From Porticoccus sp041581635 (GTDB lineage Bacteria; Pseudomonadota; Gammaproteobacteria; Pseudomonadales; Porticoccaceae), in the NCBI GenBank assembly GCA_041581635.1, contig JBFICW010000011.1, positions 8,427 through 72,426 on the forward strand: a stretch of 64,000 nucleotides of DNA, in the 5' to 3' direction. How positions within the stretch are numbered: the stretch's first letter is position 1; each line of letters begins with the position of its first letter. Positions 44,900 through 51,929 of the stretch are shown in pieces. A program made the translations under genes and the position numbers. The notes under the pieces are model-generated. The model had not been told where the DNA came from. It worked only from the letters and a program-made list of their open reading frames with translations, and did no database searches.

Positions 44900-46358
44900 T
44901 TGGTTAAAAAACCTCTCTTCAGGCTTGTTTTGGCTGCCTTCCGTGGCTTGTGCCCATGGTTTTGCTCAGCGTTACGACCTGCCTGTGCCATTGTCTTTAT
45001 ACCTGACCGGTGCCGCTATTACTGTGGCGGTTTCATTTTTAGTCATTACCTTGTTTGTTAGACATGGGGTGGTGTTATACCGCTATCCTCGCTGGAAACT
45101 GCCTTGCTTCTTCAGGGTTAGCTTGGCGCAGAAGAAGAGTTGGTTCTACCTGTGGCAGTCAGCGTCAATTTTTGTACTGATCCTAATACTGGTCGCTGGT
45201 TGGTGGGGCATTCAGTCACCGTTTAAAAATATTGTACCCACTTTGGTGTGGGTGGTTTGGTGGGTGGGGCTCGCCTATTGTTCAGGGTTGTTGGGCGATT
45301 TATGGCTATTGCTGAACCCATGGAAGAACAGCTTTCTCCTGTTTGAATGGCTGTCCAGAAGGTGTTTGGGTTTAGATTCAATATCATTTTACGTGGCGTT
45401 ACCCCGGTGGGTAGGTGTTTGGCCTGCATTGGTGTTTTTTTCTATATTCTCTTGGGTGGAGTTGGTTTGGGGGCACAGCGATGAGCCTTCTGCTATTGCG
45501 ACGCTTGTGCTGACCTACTCCTTGCTGACTTGGGGTGGAATGGTGATTTTTGGGCCACACCAATGGCTGCAAAGTGGGGAGGCGTTTACCTGGGTGTTTG
45601 GGTTACTTTCACGGTTTTCTTTGACAGAAAAGGATAAAAAAGATCAGCGGTGGTACCTGAGGCCCTTTGGTTTAGGCTTGCTGGTGGAGAGCTCTGTTTC
45701 AACGTCGCTGGTTGCGTTTGTCGTGTTTATGCTGTCTTTAGTGACTTTCGACGGCTTTATGTCTACTCCCTTTTGGGCAGATCTGGTGAGCTGGGCGATC
45801 TACTCTGACGCTATGAGGCCAGTTCTACTCACGTTGCAGCCAGTGTTTGGCGATGCTGTCGCGGTTATTTCAACGCTGGGTTTTTTAGCATTTCCGCTAC
45901 TATTTTGTGGGGTTTTCCTTCTGTGTTGTTCTCTTATGCGGTTGCTGGCTGGGCCATTAAGTTCTCCGTCTATGATGGATATGGCAGGCTATTTTGTAAT
46001 GACCCTTATACCGATTGCACTGGCTTATCATTTGGCACACTACATGTCATTCTTGTTGATAGTGGGGCAATACATCATTCCTTTGGTATCAGACCCCTTG
46101 GGTTTTGGATGGAATCTCTTCGGTACAAAACATTATTTTGTGGATATCGGTATTGTGAATGCCAGATTTGTCTGGTTTACATCGGTCATAGTGATTGTGA
46201 CTGGGCATATCATTGCGGTGTTCTTGTCACATGTAATGGCGCAAAGGATTTTTGAGCATCAGAGGCAGGTAATCATGAGCCAAATCCCCATGTTAGTCTT
46301 GATGGTGGGTTACACAATGGTTAGTTTGTGGATCTTGGCTCAACCCATTGTTGAATGA
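44862..46358 (+). CDS. Polytopic membrane protein next to the cupredoxin-like gene
   Basis: 498 residues from the ATG at 44862, with about 12 hydrophobic helices. An N-terminal signal-like stretch (LKNLSSGLFWLPSVACA) is followed by HGFAQRYDLPVPLSLYLTGAA. Similar proteins are sometimes labelled fenitrothion hydrolase in databases, as remembered; the label should not be taken as function. Conserved-looking segments are LLNPWKN and FGTKHYFVDIGIVNARFVW. Translational overlap with the cupredoxin-like gene suggests a two-part membrane system, possibly metal or redox related. Confidence 0.6.
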   Translation: MAPFFILKYIRIDWLKNLSSGLFWLPSVACAHGFAQRYDLPVPLSLYLTGAAITVAVSFLVITLFVRHGVVLYRYPRWKLPCFFRVSLAQKKSWFYLWQSASIFVLILILVAGWWGIQSPFKNIVPTLVWVVWWVGLAYCSGLLGDLWLLLNPWKNSFLLFEWLSRRCLGLDSISFYVALPRWVGVWPALVFFSIFSWVELVWGHSDEPSAIATLVLTYSLLTWGGMVIFGPHQWLQSGEAFTWVFGLLSRFSLTEKDKKDQRWYLRPFGLGLLVESSVSTSLVAFVVFMLSLVTFDGFMSTPFWADLVSWAIYSDAMRPVLLTLQPVFGDAVAVISTLGFLAFPLLFCGVFLLCCSLMRLLAGPLSSPSMMDMAGYFVMTLIPIALAYHLAHYMSFLLIVGQYIIPLVSDPLGFGWNLFGTKHYFVDIGIVNARFVWFTSVIVIVTGHIIAVFLSHVMAQRIFEHQRQVIMSQIPMLVLMVGYTMVSLWILAQPIVE

Positions 46359-46395
46359 GAAAAGTAAGCGTTGGCTATTTTTGAGAGGTGTTTCA

Positions 46396-46860
46396 GTGAA
46401 AAGGGTAATAACAAACTTCCATCTTGATCGCTATCAGGAGTGGGTGGCTGATTTGGAATGTGGGCACGTGGTCACCATGCGACATAACCCACCCTATCAA
46501 AATTGTTCCTGGGTCGGCTCTGCAAAAGGCAGGCAGGAACATATTGGAGATCTTCAGGAATGCGTGAGCTGTGATATGCCAAAGTTACCAGATGATTTAA
46601 AGCTAACGGAAACATCACCTCTGTATCAAAAGGGAACTATGCCTGAGCAGTTCGGTTCAGGGTATGCCACCAAGGAAGGAGTGTGGGCAAAAATAGTCGT
46701 CAAAAAAGGCTTGTTGCAGTTTTTAATTCTTTCTGAGCCCTCTATTGGATTTGTTTTGGATGAGCATTTGTTTGGTGTTGTCAAACCCGGTATTAAACAT
46801 GAGATCAAGCCTGCAATGGGCGATGTTGAGTTTTATGTCGAGTTTTATCAGGCCTTATGA
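46396..46860 (+). CDS. DUF3565-DUF1971 fusion protein
   Basis: 154 residues from a GTG with GAGAGG five bases or so upstream. Residues 1-~65 match the DUF3565 pattern (DRYQEWVADLECGHVVTMRHNPP, QECVSCDMP), a small Cys/His-rich and probably metal-binding domain. Residues ~70-154 resemble the DUF1971/YeaR-TehB cupin-like domain (LYQKGTMPEQF, HEIKPAMGDVEFYVEFY), linked in E. coli to nitrate/tellurite response. Both parts usually occur as separate or fused proteins of unknown function. Confidence 0.7.
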   Translation: MKRVITNFHLDRYQEWVADLECGHVVTMRHNPPYQNCSWVGSAKGRQEHIGDLQECVSCDMPKLPDDLKLTETSPLYQKGTMPEQFGSGYATKEGVWAKIVVKKGLLQFLILSEPSIGFVLDEHLFGVVKPGIKHEIKPAMGDVEFYVEFYQAL

Positions 46861-46977
46861 TCTTTGAGCATGATGGAATCGTAGGGTTATTTCGCGTCAT
46901 GCCAGACTGTATTGGTTAATCAGTCCTCTGGAGATCCTTATAGAGTCAGTTGCCGGCACGTAAATGGTGGCACCTAT

Positions 46978-47037
46978 CTATTGAAAATAACACCGAGCTA
47001 TTGAAAGTAACACCGAGCTATTGAAAGTAACACCGAG
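46978..47037. repeat. Three tandem copies of a 20-base repeat
   Basis: Unit CTATTGAAAGTAACACCGAG, copies at 46978-46997 (one base different), 46998-47017 and 47018-47037, without spacers. The period is close to two DNA helical turns, so equal faces are presented. It lies about 200-260 bases before the expected start of the sigma-54 transcript, a usual distance for activator sites. Confidence 0.8.
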
Positions 47038-47166
47038 ATTGTCGTGGAGTACTTAGGCCCCAACGACTAGTGTATTTTGTGGGTAGAAGTGTAGTGAAGT
47101 GAAACAGGTGTTTGATTTCCGTACAGGTTTTATTTCGACTTTCCTCTTAAGGTAAAAAAATAAATT

Positions 47167-47182
47167 ACTATGAATTCATAGT
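47167..47182. promoter_or_regulatory. Perfect 16-base palindrome, candidate operator
   Basis: ACTATGAATTCATAGT is identical to its reverse complement. Its centre is about 66 bases before the predicted transcription start of the carboxylase operon, so it may bind a dimeric regulator. No function is proved. Confidence 0.5.
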
Positions 47183-47214
47183 GTTACATGTTTATTTCGG
47201 TTTTTTGTTCCTGG

Positions 47215-47230
47215 TGGCACGGAGTTTGCT
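47215..47230 (+). promoter_or_regulatory. Consensus sigma-54 (-24/-12) promoter of the carboxylase operon
   Basis: TGGCAC-GGAGT-TTGCT matches the RpoN consensus TGGCAC-N5-TTGCW at every defined base. The start of transcription is expected near 47240. This agrees with the sigma-54-dependent activator gene at the other end of the cluster. Confidence 0.85.
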
Positions 47231-47326
47231 CTTAAAGGGAATGTCCATGGAATTAATTTTTGATGAAACCATGTGATAAGTAGAACTCTAATTAATCTCG
47301 TAAGCTAGGAACTAAGGTAACTCGAT

Positions 47327-49264
47327 ATGGGAATGCTGATTAATATCGATAATGGCGGGACTCTCACAGATATCTGTGTGATTAAAGATAACAATTTTTA
47401 TAAAACAAAAACGTTAACGACGCCTTATGATTTGAGTAAATGTTTTTTCGAGGGCTTAAAAGCCGTTTCTGGGGTGATTTATGGCGACGAAGATGTAGCC
47501 AGATTGTTAGCCGAGGTGGATCACATTCGTTATTCGACCACCCAGGGCACCAATGCAATTGTGGAGCGTAAAGGGCCTAAGCTAGGCCTGGTTATCAATA
47601 AAGATAATGCTCATTTTCCCGCACGTATGCGTGAGCATGATCCAGATCTGTATGATTTCCTTATTGGCGATAGGGTAGAGGAAATTGACCTCGCCGACTT
47701 GTCTGACCCTCAAAAAGCAATTGATACTGCAACATCGATTACACGTTTAACCTCTTCTGGTGCTAATCGAGTGGTCGTCTGTTTTGACGTGGATCAAGCT
47801 CATGAGTATGAGTCACAGTTCAAGAGAGTGGCGTTTGATAGCTATCCCCGTCACCTGCTTGGTGCTGTGCCAATGTTGTTTGCCGGTGAGCTGGCTGACG
47901 ATGTGTCTGGTGAGCGTCGTGCATGGACTGCGCTGGTTAACTCTTTCTTGCATCCGGCGATGGAGAACTTCCTATTCAACGCAGAAAACCGTCTGCGTGA
48001 ATTCCGTACTAAAAACCCATTGTTGATCTTCCGTAATGATGGCGATGCCTCTCGTGTGGCCAAAACTATCGCGCTGAAAACATACAGCTCTGGTCCTCGT
48101 GGTGGTATGGAGGGTGTTAAGGCTTTTAGTAAGCAATATAACCTATCCAATGTTCTCTCAATGGATGTTGGCGGCACCACAACTGATATTGGGCATGTAG
48201 TAAGAAGTACTGTTAATGAAGACCGGCGCGGAAAGGTCGAGGGTGTGCCTGTCTCGTTTGCTCTGTGTGAAATTGCCAGCCCTGGTGTAGGTGGTAGTTC
48301 CATTCTTGCGGTTAAGGATGGCGCTATTCAGGTGGGTCCTGAAAGTGTGGGTGCTGTACCTGGTCCGGCCAGTTTTGGTCGCGGTGGTAAAAACTCTACG
48401 ATCACTGATGTGAACCTGTTGATGGGTTTGCTGGATCCTTCCACCTTTTTTGGTGGTGGTTTGGCATTGGATATAGAGCGTGCGCGTGCAGCCCTTACTG
48501 AGAATATTGCTGAGCCGCTGGGTATCTCAGTTGATGATGCCTTGATACAACTTCGCGATGCTTATGAGCAGAAGATAGCTCGTGAATTGAGTGAGTTCGC
48601 AGAAATTACCGATGAGACGGTCTTGTTGGCCTTCGGTGGCGCTGGCCCGATGAATGCCTGTGGTGCTGCGGATATATGCGGGATCAAAACGGTATATGTG
48701 CCAAAAACTGCTGCCGTATTCAGTGCTTATGGCATTGGTTCTTGTGATATTGGCCAAAGCTATGCGGTAGTGCTTGCGAATCATAAGCAGGACGCATTGG
48801 TTAAAGCCCACGAAAAACTATTGGAGCGTGCTGAAAGAGACATGTTTGCCGAAGGTTTTGCCAGAGGTGAGTATGAAATCACTGCTCAGTTGGTTGGTGA
48901 AAAAGACGGTACTGAATCTGTGCATATTCTGGATGCCAGTATTGCTGTTCCGCAGGAGCTTGCTAACGCAGACTCTATTACTTTAGAGGTTACTGCTCGT
49001 AAGCGTCTGAGAATCGAAAGTGACAAGCATGCTGAAGTTAAAAAGGTCAGTGCTGCGAAGTCTTCCAAAACTCGCTCAATCTTTGGTGATAACAAAGAAT
49101 GGCAGGATGTGCCTGTTTACGATGTGAACTATATGGAGCCAGGTGATTTTGGTGTAGGCCCAGCGGTTATTGAAGAAGAATTCTTTACCTGTTTGGTAAG
49201 AGATGGCTGGGAGTTTGTTGTAACTGAATTGGGTGATATTTGTTTGACCAAGGGGGCTGTGTAA
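47327..49264 (+). CDS. Hydantoinase/oxoprolinase (HyuA-type) ATPase subunit 1 of acetophenone-carboxylase-like enzyme
   Basis: 645 residues (~70 kDa), the size of the first subunit of acetophenone carboxylase. ASKHA-type ATPase fold: phosphate 1 loop NIDNGGTLTD near residue 8 (Asn where the family usually has Gly/Ile), MDVGGTTTDIG near 280 and LAFGGAGPMNACG near 425. In the known enzyme the two HyuA-like subunits phosphorylate bicarbonate or the ketone enolate. First gene of the sigma-54 operon; its stop overlaps the next ATG by one base. Acetone carboxylase or a hydantoinase subunit is the alternative, but the five-gene set argues against both. Confidence 0.83.
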   Translation: MGMLINIDNGGTLTDICVIKDNNFYKTKTLTTPYDLSKCFFEGLKAVSGVIYGDEDVARLLAEVDHIRYSTTQGTNAIVERKGPKLGLVINKDNAHFPARMREHDPDLYDFLIGDRVEEIDLADLSDPQKAIDTATSITRLTSSGANRVVVCFDVDQAHEYESQFKRVAFDSYPRHLLGAVPMLFAGELADDVSGERRAWTALVNSFLHPAMENFLFNAENRLREFRTKNPLLIFRNDGDASRVAKTIALKTYSSGPRGGMEGVKAFSKQYNLSNVLSMDVGGTTTDIGHVVRSTVNEDRRGKVEGVPVSFALCEIASPGVGGSSILAVKDGAIQVGPESVGAVPGPASFGRGGKNSTITDVNLLMGLLDPSTFFGGGLALDIERARAALTENIAEPLGISVDDALIQLRDAYEQKIARELSEFAEITDETVLLAFGGAGPMNACGAADICGIKTVYVPKTAAVFSAYGIGSCDIGQSYAVVLANHKQDALVKAHEKLLERAERDMFAEGFARGEYEITAQLVGEKDGTESVHILDASIAVPQELANADSITLEVTARKRLRIESDKHAEVKKVSAAKSSKTRSIFGDNKEWQDVPVYDVNYMEPGDFGVGPAVIEEEFFTCLVRDGWEFVVTELGDICLTKGAV

Positions 49265-49668
49265 TGAAAGTTTTGATGACTGAATATCTCCGCATCGATC
49301 TGGATACAGAGAATTGGGAGTGTCGTGTATGTGAGCACGTAGTCGGTTCGGCGCGTGGTAATTACAAAGAAGGTCTGCTGGCTTATAAGCGTGACCCAGC
49401 GGATATCCACCCTTCAATTATCGATCCCGATAAGTACAAGTTTACGTTCTGTCCTGACAAAGATTGGGTCAGTATTTATGAATTTTATTGTCCTTCGTGC
49501 GGGACCCAAATGGAAGTTGAGTACACCTTCCCCGGGCACGAGCCACTCTTCGATATGGAAGTGGATGTGGATGCCCTGAAAGAGCAATGGAGTCACCGCG
49601 AAGAAATATTGGAGCCTGTTACTGGCCCTAATGTTTTGGTGGATAGAACTCACGGTCACAATCATTGA
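49264..49668 (+). CDS. Small zinc-ribbon subunit (acetone carboxylase gamma-like)
   Basis: 134 residues (~15 kDa) from the ATG that overlaps the preceding stop. The layout is of acetone/acetophenone carboxylase small subunits: WECRVCEH gives a first CxxC and FYCPSCGTQ a second, consistent with one structural zinc. Between them is GLLAYKRDPADIHPS, a family-typical segment. C-terminus ends HGHNH. In acetophenone carboxylase the second gene codes a 15 kDa subunit, which matches. Confidence 0.8.
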   Translation: MKVLMTEYLRIDLDTENWECRVCEHVVGSARGNYKEGLLAYKRDPADIHPSIIDPDKYKFTFCPDKDWVSIYEFYCPSCGTQMEVEYTFPGHEPLFDMEVDVDALKEQWSHREEILEPVTGPNVLVDRTHGHNH

Positions 49669-49745
49669 TAACTATTGTCATCAACAGCGGTAATCATCGA
49701 AGCAGCATGGTTGCTGGTTTGGCAAGTGAATAACTTAATAGTTAT
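49668..49745 (+). repeat. Intercistronic inverted repeat with nested hairpin
   Basis: ATAACTATT (49668-49676) and AATAGTTAT (49737-49745) are perfectly complementary nine-base arms. Between them lies a smaller hairpin, CAGCA-TGGT-TGCTG (49703-49716). In the mRNA this could close a stem-loop over the whole gap between the small subunit gene and the next gene, just before the latter's ribosome site. No T-run follows, so it is not a typical terminator. Confidence 0.5.
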
Positions 49746-49766
49746 AGAGTTTTAGGAAATAATATT

Positions 49767-51914
49767 ATGAAACGTATATCAGTAGATATCGGCGGTACTT
49801 TTACCGACTGTTTTGTGGTGTGGGACGGAAAATATATTGAAACAAAAGCACTGACTACCCACCACAACCTCGCTCTAGGTTTTAATGAGGCAGTTGAAAA
49901 AGCGTATAACGAACTGGATATTTCTATGGAGGAAATCCTTGATGGAGTTGACTCTGTTCGCTACGCAACAACGTTGGGTACCAATGCGCTTATTGAGCAC
50001 AATGGTCCCCGTATCGGTATGTTGGTAACAGCCGGTTACGAAGCCATGGTTCCTCTTAGTCGAGGTCGTGGTTACGGGGAAGGTCTGGATGAGATGGGTA
50101 AGCAAAACCTACCTGATGCACAGCGTCCAGCGCCATTGGTTTTGCCACACATGATTGAGGGCGTACGTGAGCGTTTAGGTTTCGAGGGTGAGTTGGTTAT
50201 GCCTTTGGACGAAGCGGATGTTCGTGAAAAGATCAGATCGCTGATTGATAAAGGTGCCCAGGTGATCGTGGTTTGTCTGGTTAACTCCGTTGTTAACCCT
50301 GCGCATGAAAAGCAAGTAGAGCAGATTATTCTGGATGAGTATCCAACGCATCTGCTGGGATCTATTCCAACAATTCTTTCGCACCGTGTAGCTGGTCGTA
50401 AAGGTGAGTACGTGCGTGCTACTTCTGCGATTGTAGATGGTTACTTACACTCCACTATGTATCATGCCATGAGCCAGCTGGAGCAGAACCTGCGATCTCA
50501 CTCTTATTCAAAGCCTATGCTGGTTATCCACAACTCCGGCGGTATGGCTCAGTTGAACTCAACCGACGCGTTGCAGACCATTCACTCCGGTCCTGTTTCT
50601 GGTATCAGTGCAGCTGAGCATTTGGCCAAAGAAGCTGATCTTGGCAGTGTTATTGCGACGGATATGGGTGGTACTAGCTACGATATCGGTATCGTTGTTG
50701 AGGGTGGTATCAAGCACTATGACTTTAACCCGGTGATCGACCGCTGGTTGGTTTCTGTACCGATGGTCCACTTGGTAACGTTGGGTGCAGGTGGTGGTTC
50801 TATTGCTTCCTTTGACCGCATGTACAACGCGGTTGCTGTTGGCCCTAAGAGTGCTGGTTCTGATCCGGGTCCTGCTTGTTATGACCGCGGTGGTATGAAT
50901 CCAACGGTAACCGATGCTGACTTGGTATTGGGTTATCTGGATGCTGAAAACTATGCTGGTGGTAGTATTCCACTAAACCCCAAGCGTTCCCTGTTCGCCA
51001 TTGAAGAAACACTTTGTGACGACCTGGATGTTGAAGTTGTTGAAGCTGCTCTGTTGGTTAAAGAGAAAGTTGACAGCAACATGGCTAACGGTGTGAACAC
51101 TGAGCTGCGTGTTCGTGGTTATGATCCTGGAGACTTCACCATGTTGGCTTATGGTGGCAATGGTCCACTTCACTGTTGCGGGATCGCGTCTAACCTGAAT
51201 ATCGATAAGATTCTTGCTACCCCGATGAGCTCTGTTTTCTCCGCAGTGGGTGCAGGTAATATGCATCAGATGCACATCCATGAATCTTCACTGTTTATGG
51301 TTCTTTATGATTCCACTTCTCGTAAAGTGTTTGACAACTATCAGCGCTTTAACGATATGGTTGCTGAGCTGAGCCTTCGTGGTCAGAACGATCTATTGAG
51401 GCAGGGTTCTAATGCCGAAGATATCAAGCACTCTCTTGAGTTGGATATGCGCTACGGTAACCAGTTGGTGCAAACGACTGTTGTTGTGCCTAAGCACTCT
51501 CTCGAGTCTGCTATGGATGTAATGAACATTCTGGATCAGTTCTCTACAGACTACGGCAAGCGTTTTGGTGAAGGTAGCCAGGCACCTGAAGCCGGTATTC
51601 GTATCAACACTATCCGTGTTGCGTCTTATGTCGAACACGACACAGTTAGGTTCACACATATCAAACCTGTACCGGAAGCTGAGCGTACAGCTCCACCTGC
51701 GCCATCGGGATCTCGTACTTGCTACTTTGTTGGTGATGGTAAGCCTGTGGAAACTCCAATTTGGGATAAAGCTGATATACCTCCTGGTACAGAAATTGTT
51801 GGCCCAGGTATTGTGGCTTCAGAAGTCACCACCTATTTGATTGAACCGGGTTGGAAATATGTGTCCGCAGAACAGGGTGCAGTTTGGTTCCTTCGTGTCG
51901 ATGCAAAGAATTAA
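49767..51914 (+). CDS. HyuA-type ATPase subunit 2 of acetophenone-carboxylase-like enzyme
   Basis: 715 residues (~77 kDa). ASKHA nucleotide site with VDIGGTFTDCFVVW at residues 5-18, ATDMGGTSYDIGIV near 300 and LAYGGNGPLHCCG near 455. It is clearly a different branch from the first HyuA subunit, with a longer C-terminal part (YVEHDTVRF and DIPPGTEIVGPGIVASEVTT near the end), so the complex would be asymmetric. It matches the 75 kDa subunit of acetophenone carboxylase in size and family. GGAAA lies upstream of its ATG. Confidence 0.83.
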   Translation: MKRISVDIGGTFTDCFVVWDGKYIETKALTTHHNLALGFNEAVEKAYNELDISMEEILDGVDSVRYATTLGTNALIEHNGPRIGMLVTAGYEAMVPLSRGRGYGEGLDEMGKQNLPDAQRPAPLVLPHMIEGVRERLGFEGELVMPLDEADVREKIRSLIDKGAQVIVVCLVNSVVNPAHEKQVEQIILDEYPTHLLGSIPTILSHRVAGRKGEYVRATSAIVDGYLHSTMYHAMSQLEQNLRSHSYSKPMLVIHNSGGMAQLNSTDALQTIHSGPVSGISAAEHLAKEADLGSVIATDMGGTSYDIGIVVEGGIKHYDFNPVIDRWLVSVPMVHLVTLGAGGGSIASFDRMYNAVAVGPKSAGSDPGPACYDRGGMNPTVTDADLVLGYLDAENYAGGSIPLNPKRSLFAIEETLCDDLDVEVVEAALLVKEKVDSNMANGVNTELRVRGYDPGDFTMLAYGGNGPLHCCGIASNLNIDKILATPMSSVFSAVGAGNMHQMHIHESSLFMVLYDSTSRKVFDNYQRFNDMVAELSLRGQNDLLRQGSNAEDIKHSLELDMRYGNQLVQTTVVVPKHSLESAMDVMNILDQFSTDYGKRFGEGSQAPEAGIRINTIRVASYVEHDTVRFTHIKPVPEAERTAPPAPSGSRTCYFVGDGKPVETPIWDKADIPPGTEIVGPGIVASEVTTYLIEPGWKYVSAEQGAVWFLRVDAKN

Positions 51915-51929
51915 AGAGGTAGTCTAATC

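Larger units (their letters stand above)
46861..47326. other. Regulatory intergenic region before the carboxylase operon
   Basis: 466 bases without a gene. From left to right it holds three tandem 20-base repeats (46978-47037), a perfect 16-base palindrome (47167-47182), a consensus sigma-54 promoter (47215-47230) and an ~87-base leader with AAGG nine bases before the first start. No transposase fragment or tRNA was found in it. Confidence 0.7.

Noticed and set aside
46978..47037. CRISPR array
   Set aside because: The three 20-base units are contiguous with no unique spacers, and no cas gene is nearby.
46861..47326. Insertion-sequence remnant upstream of the carboxylase operon
   Set aside because: No transposase fragment, terminal inverted repeats or target duplication could be recognised.
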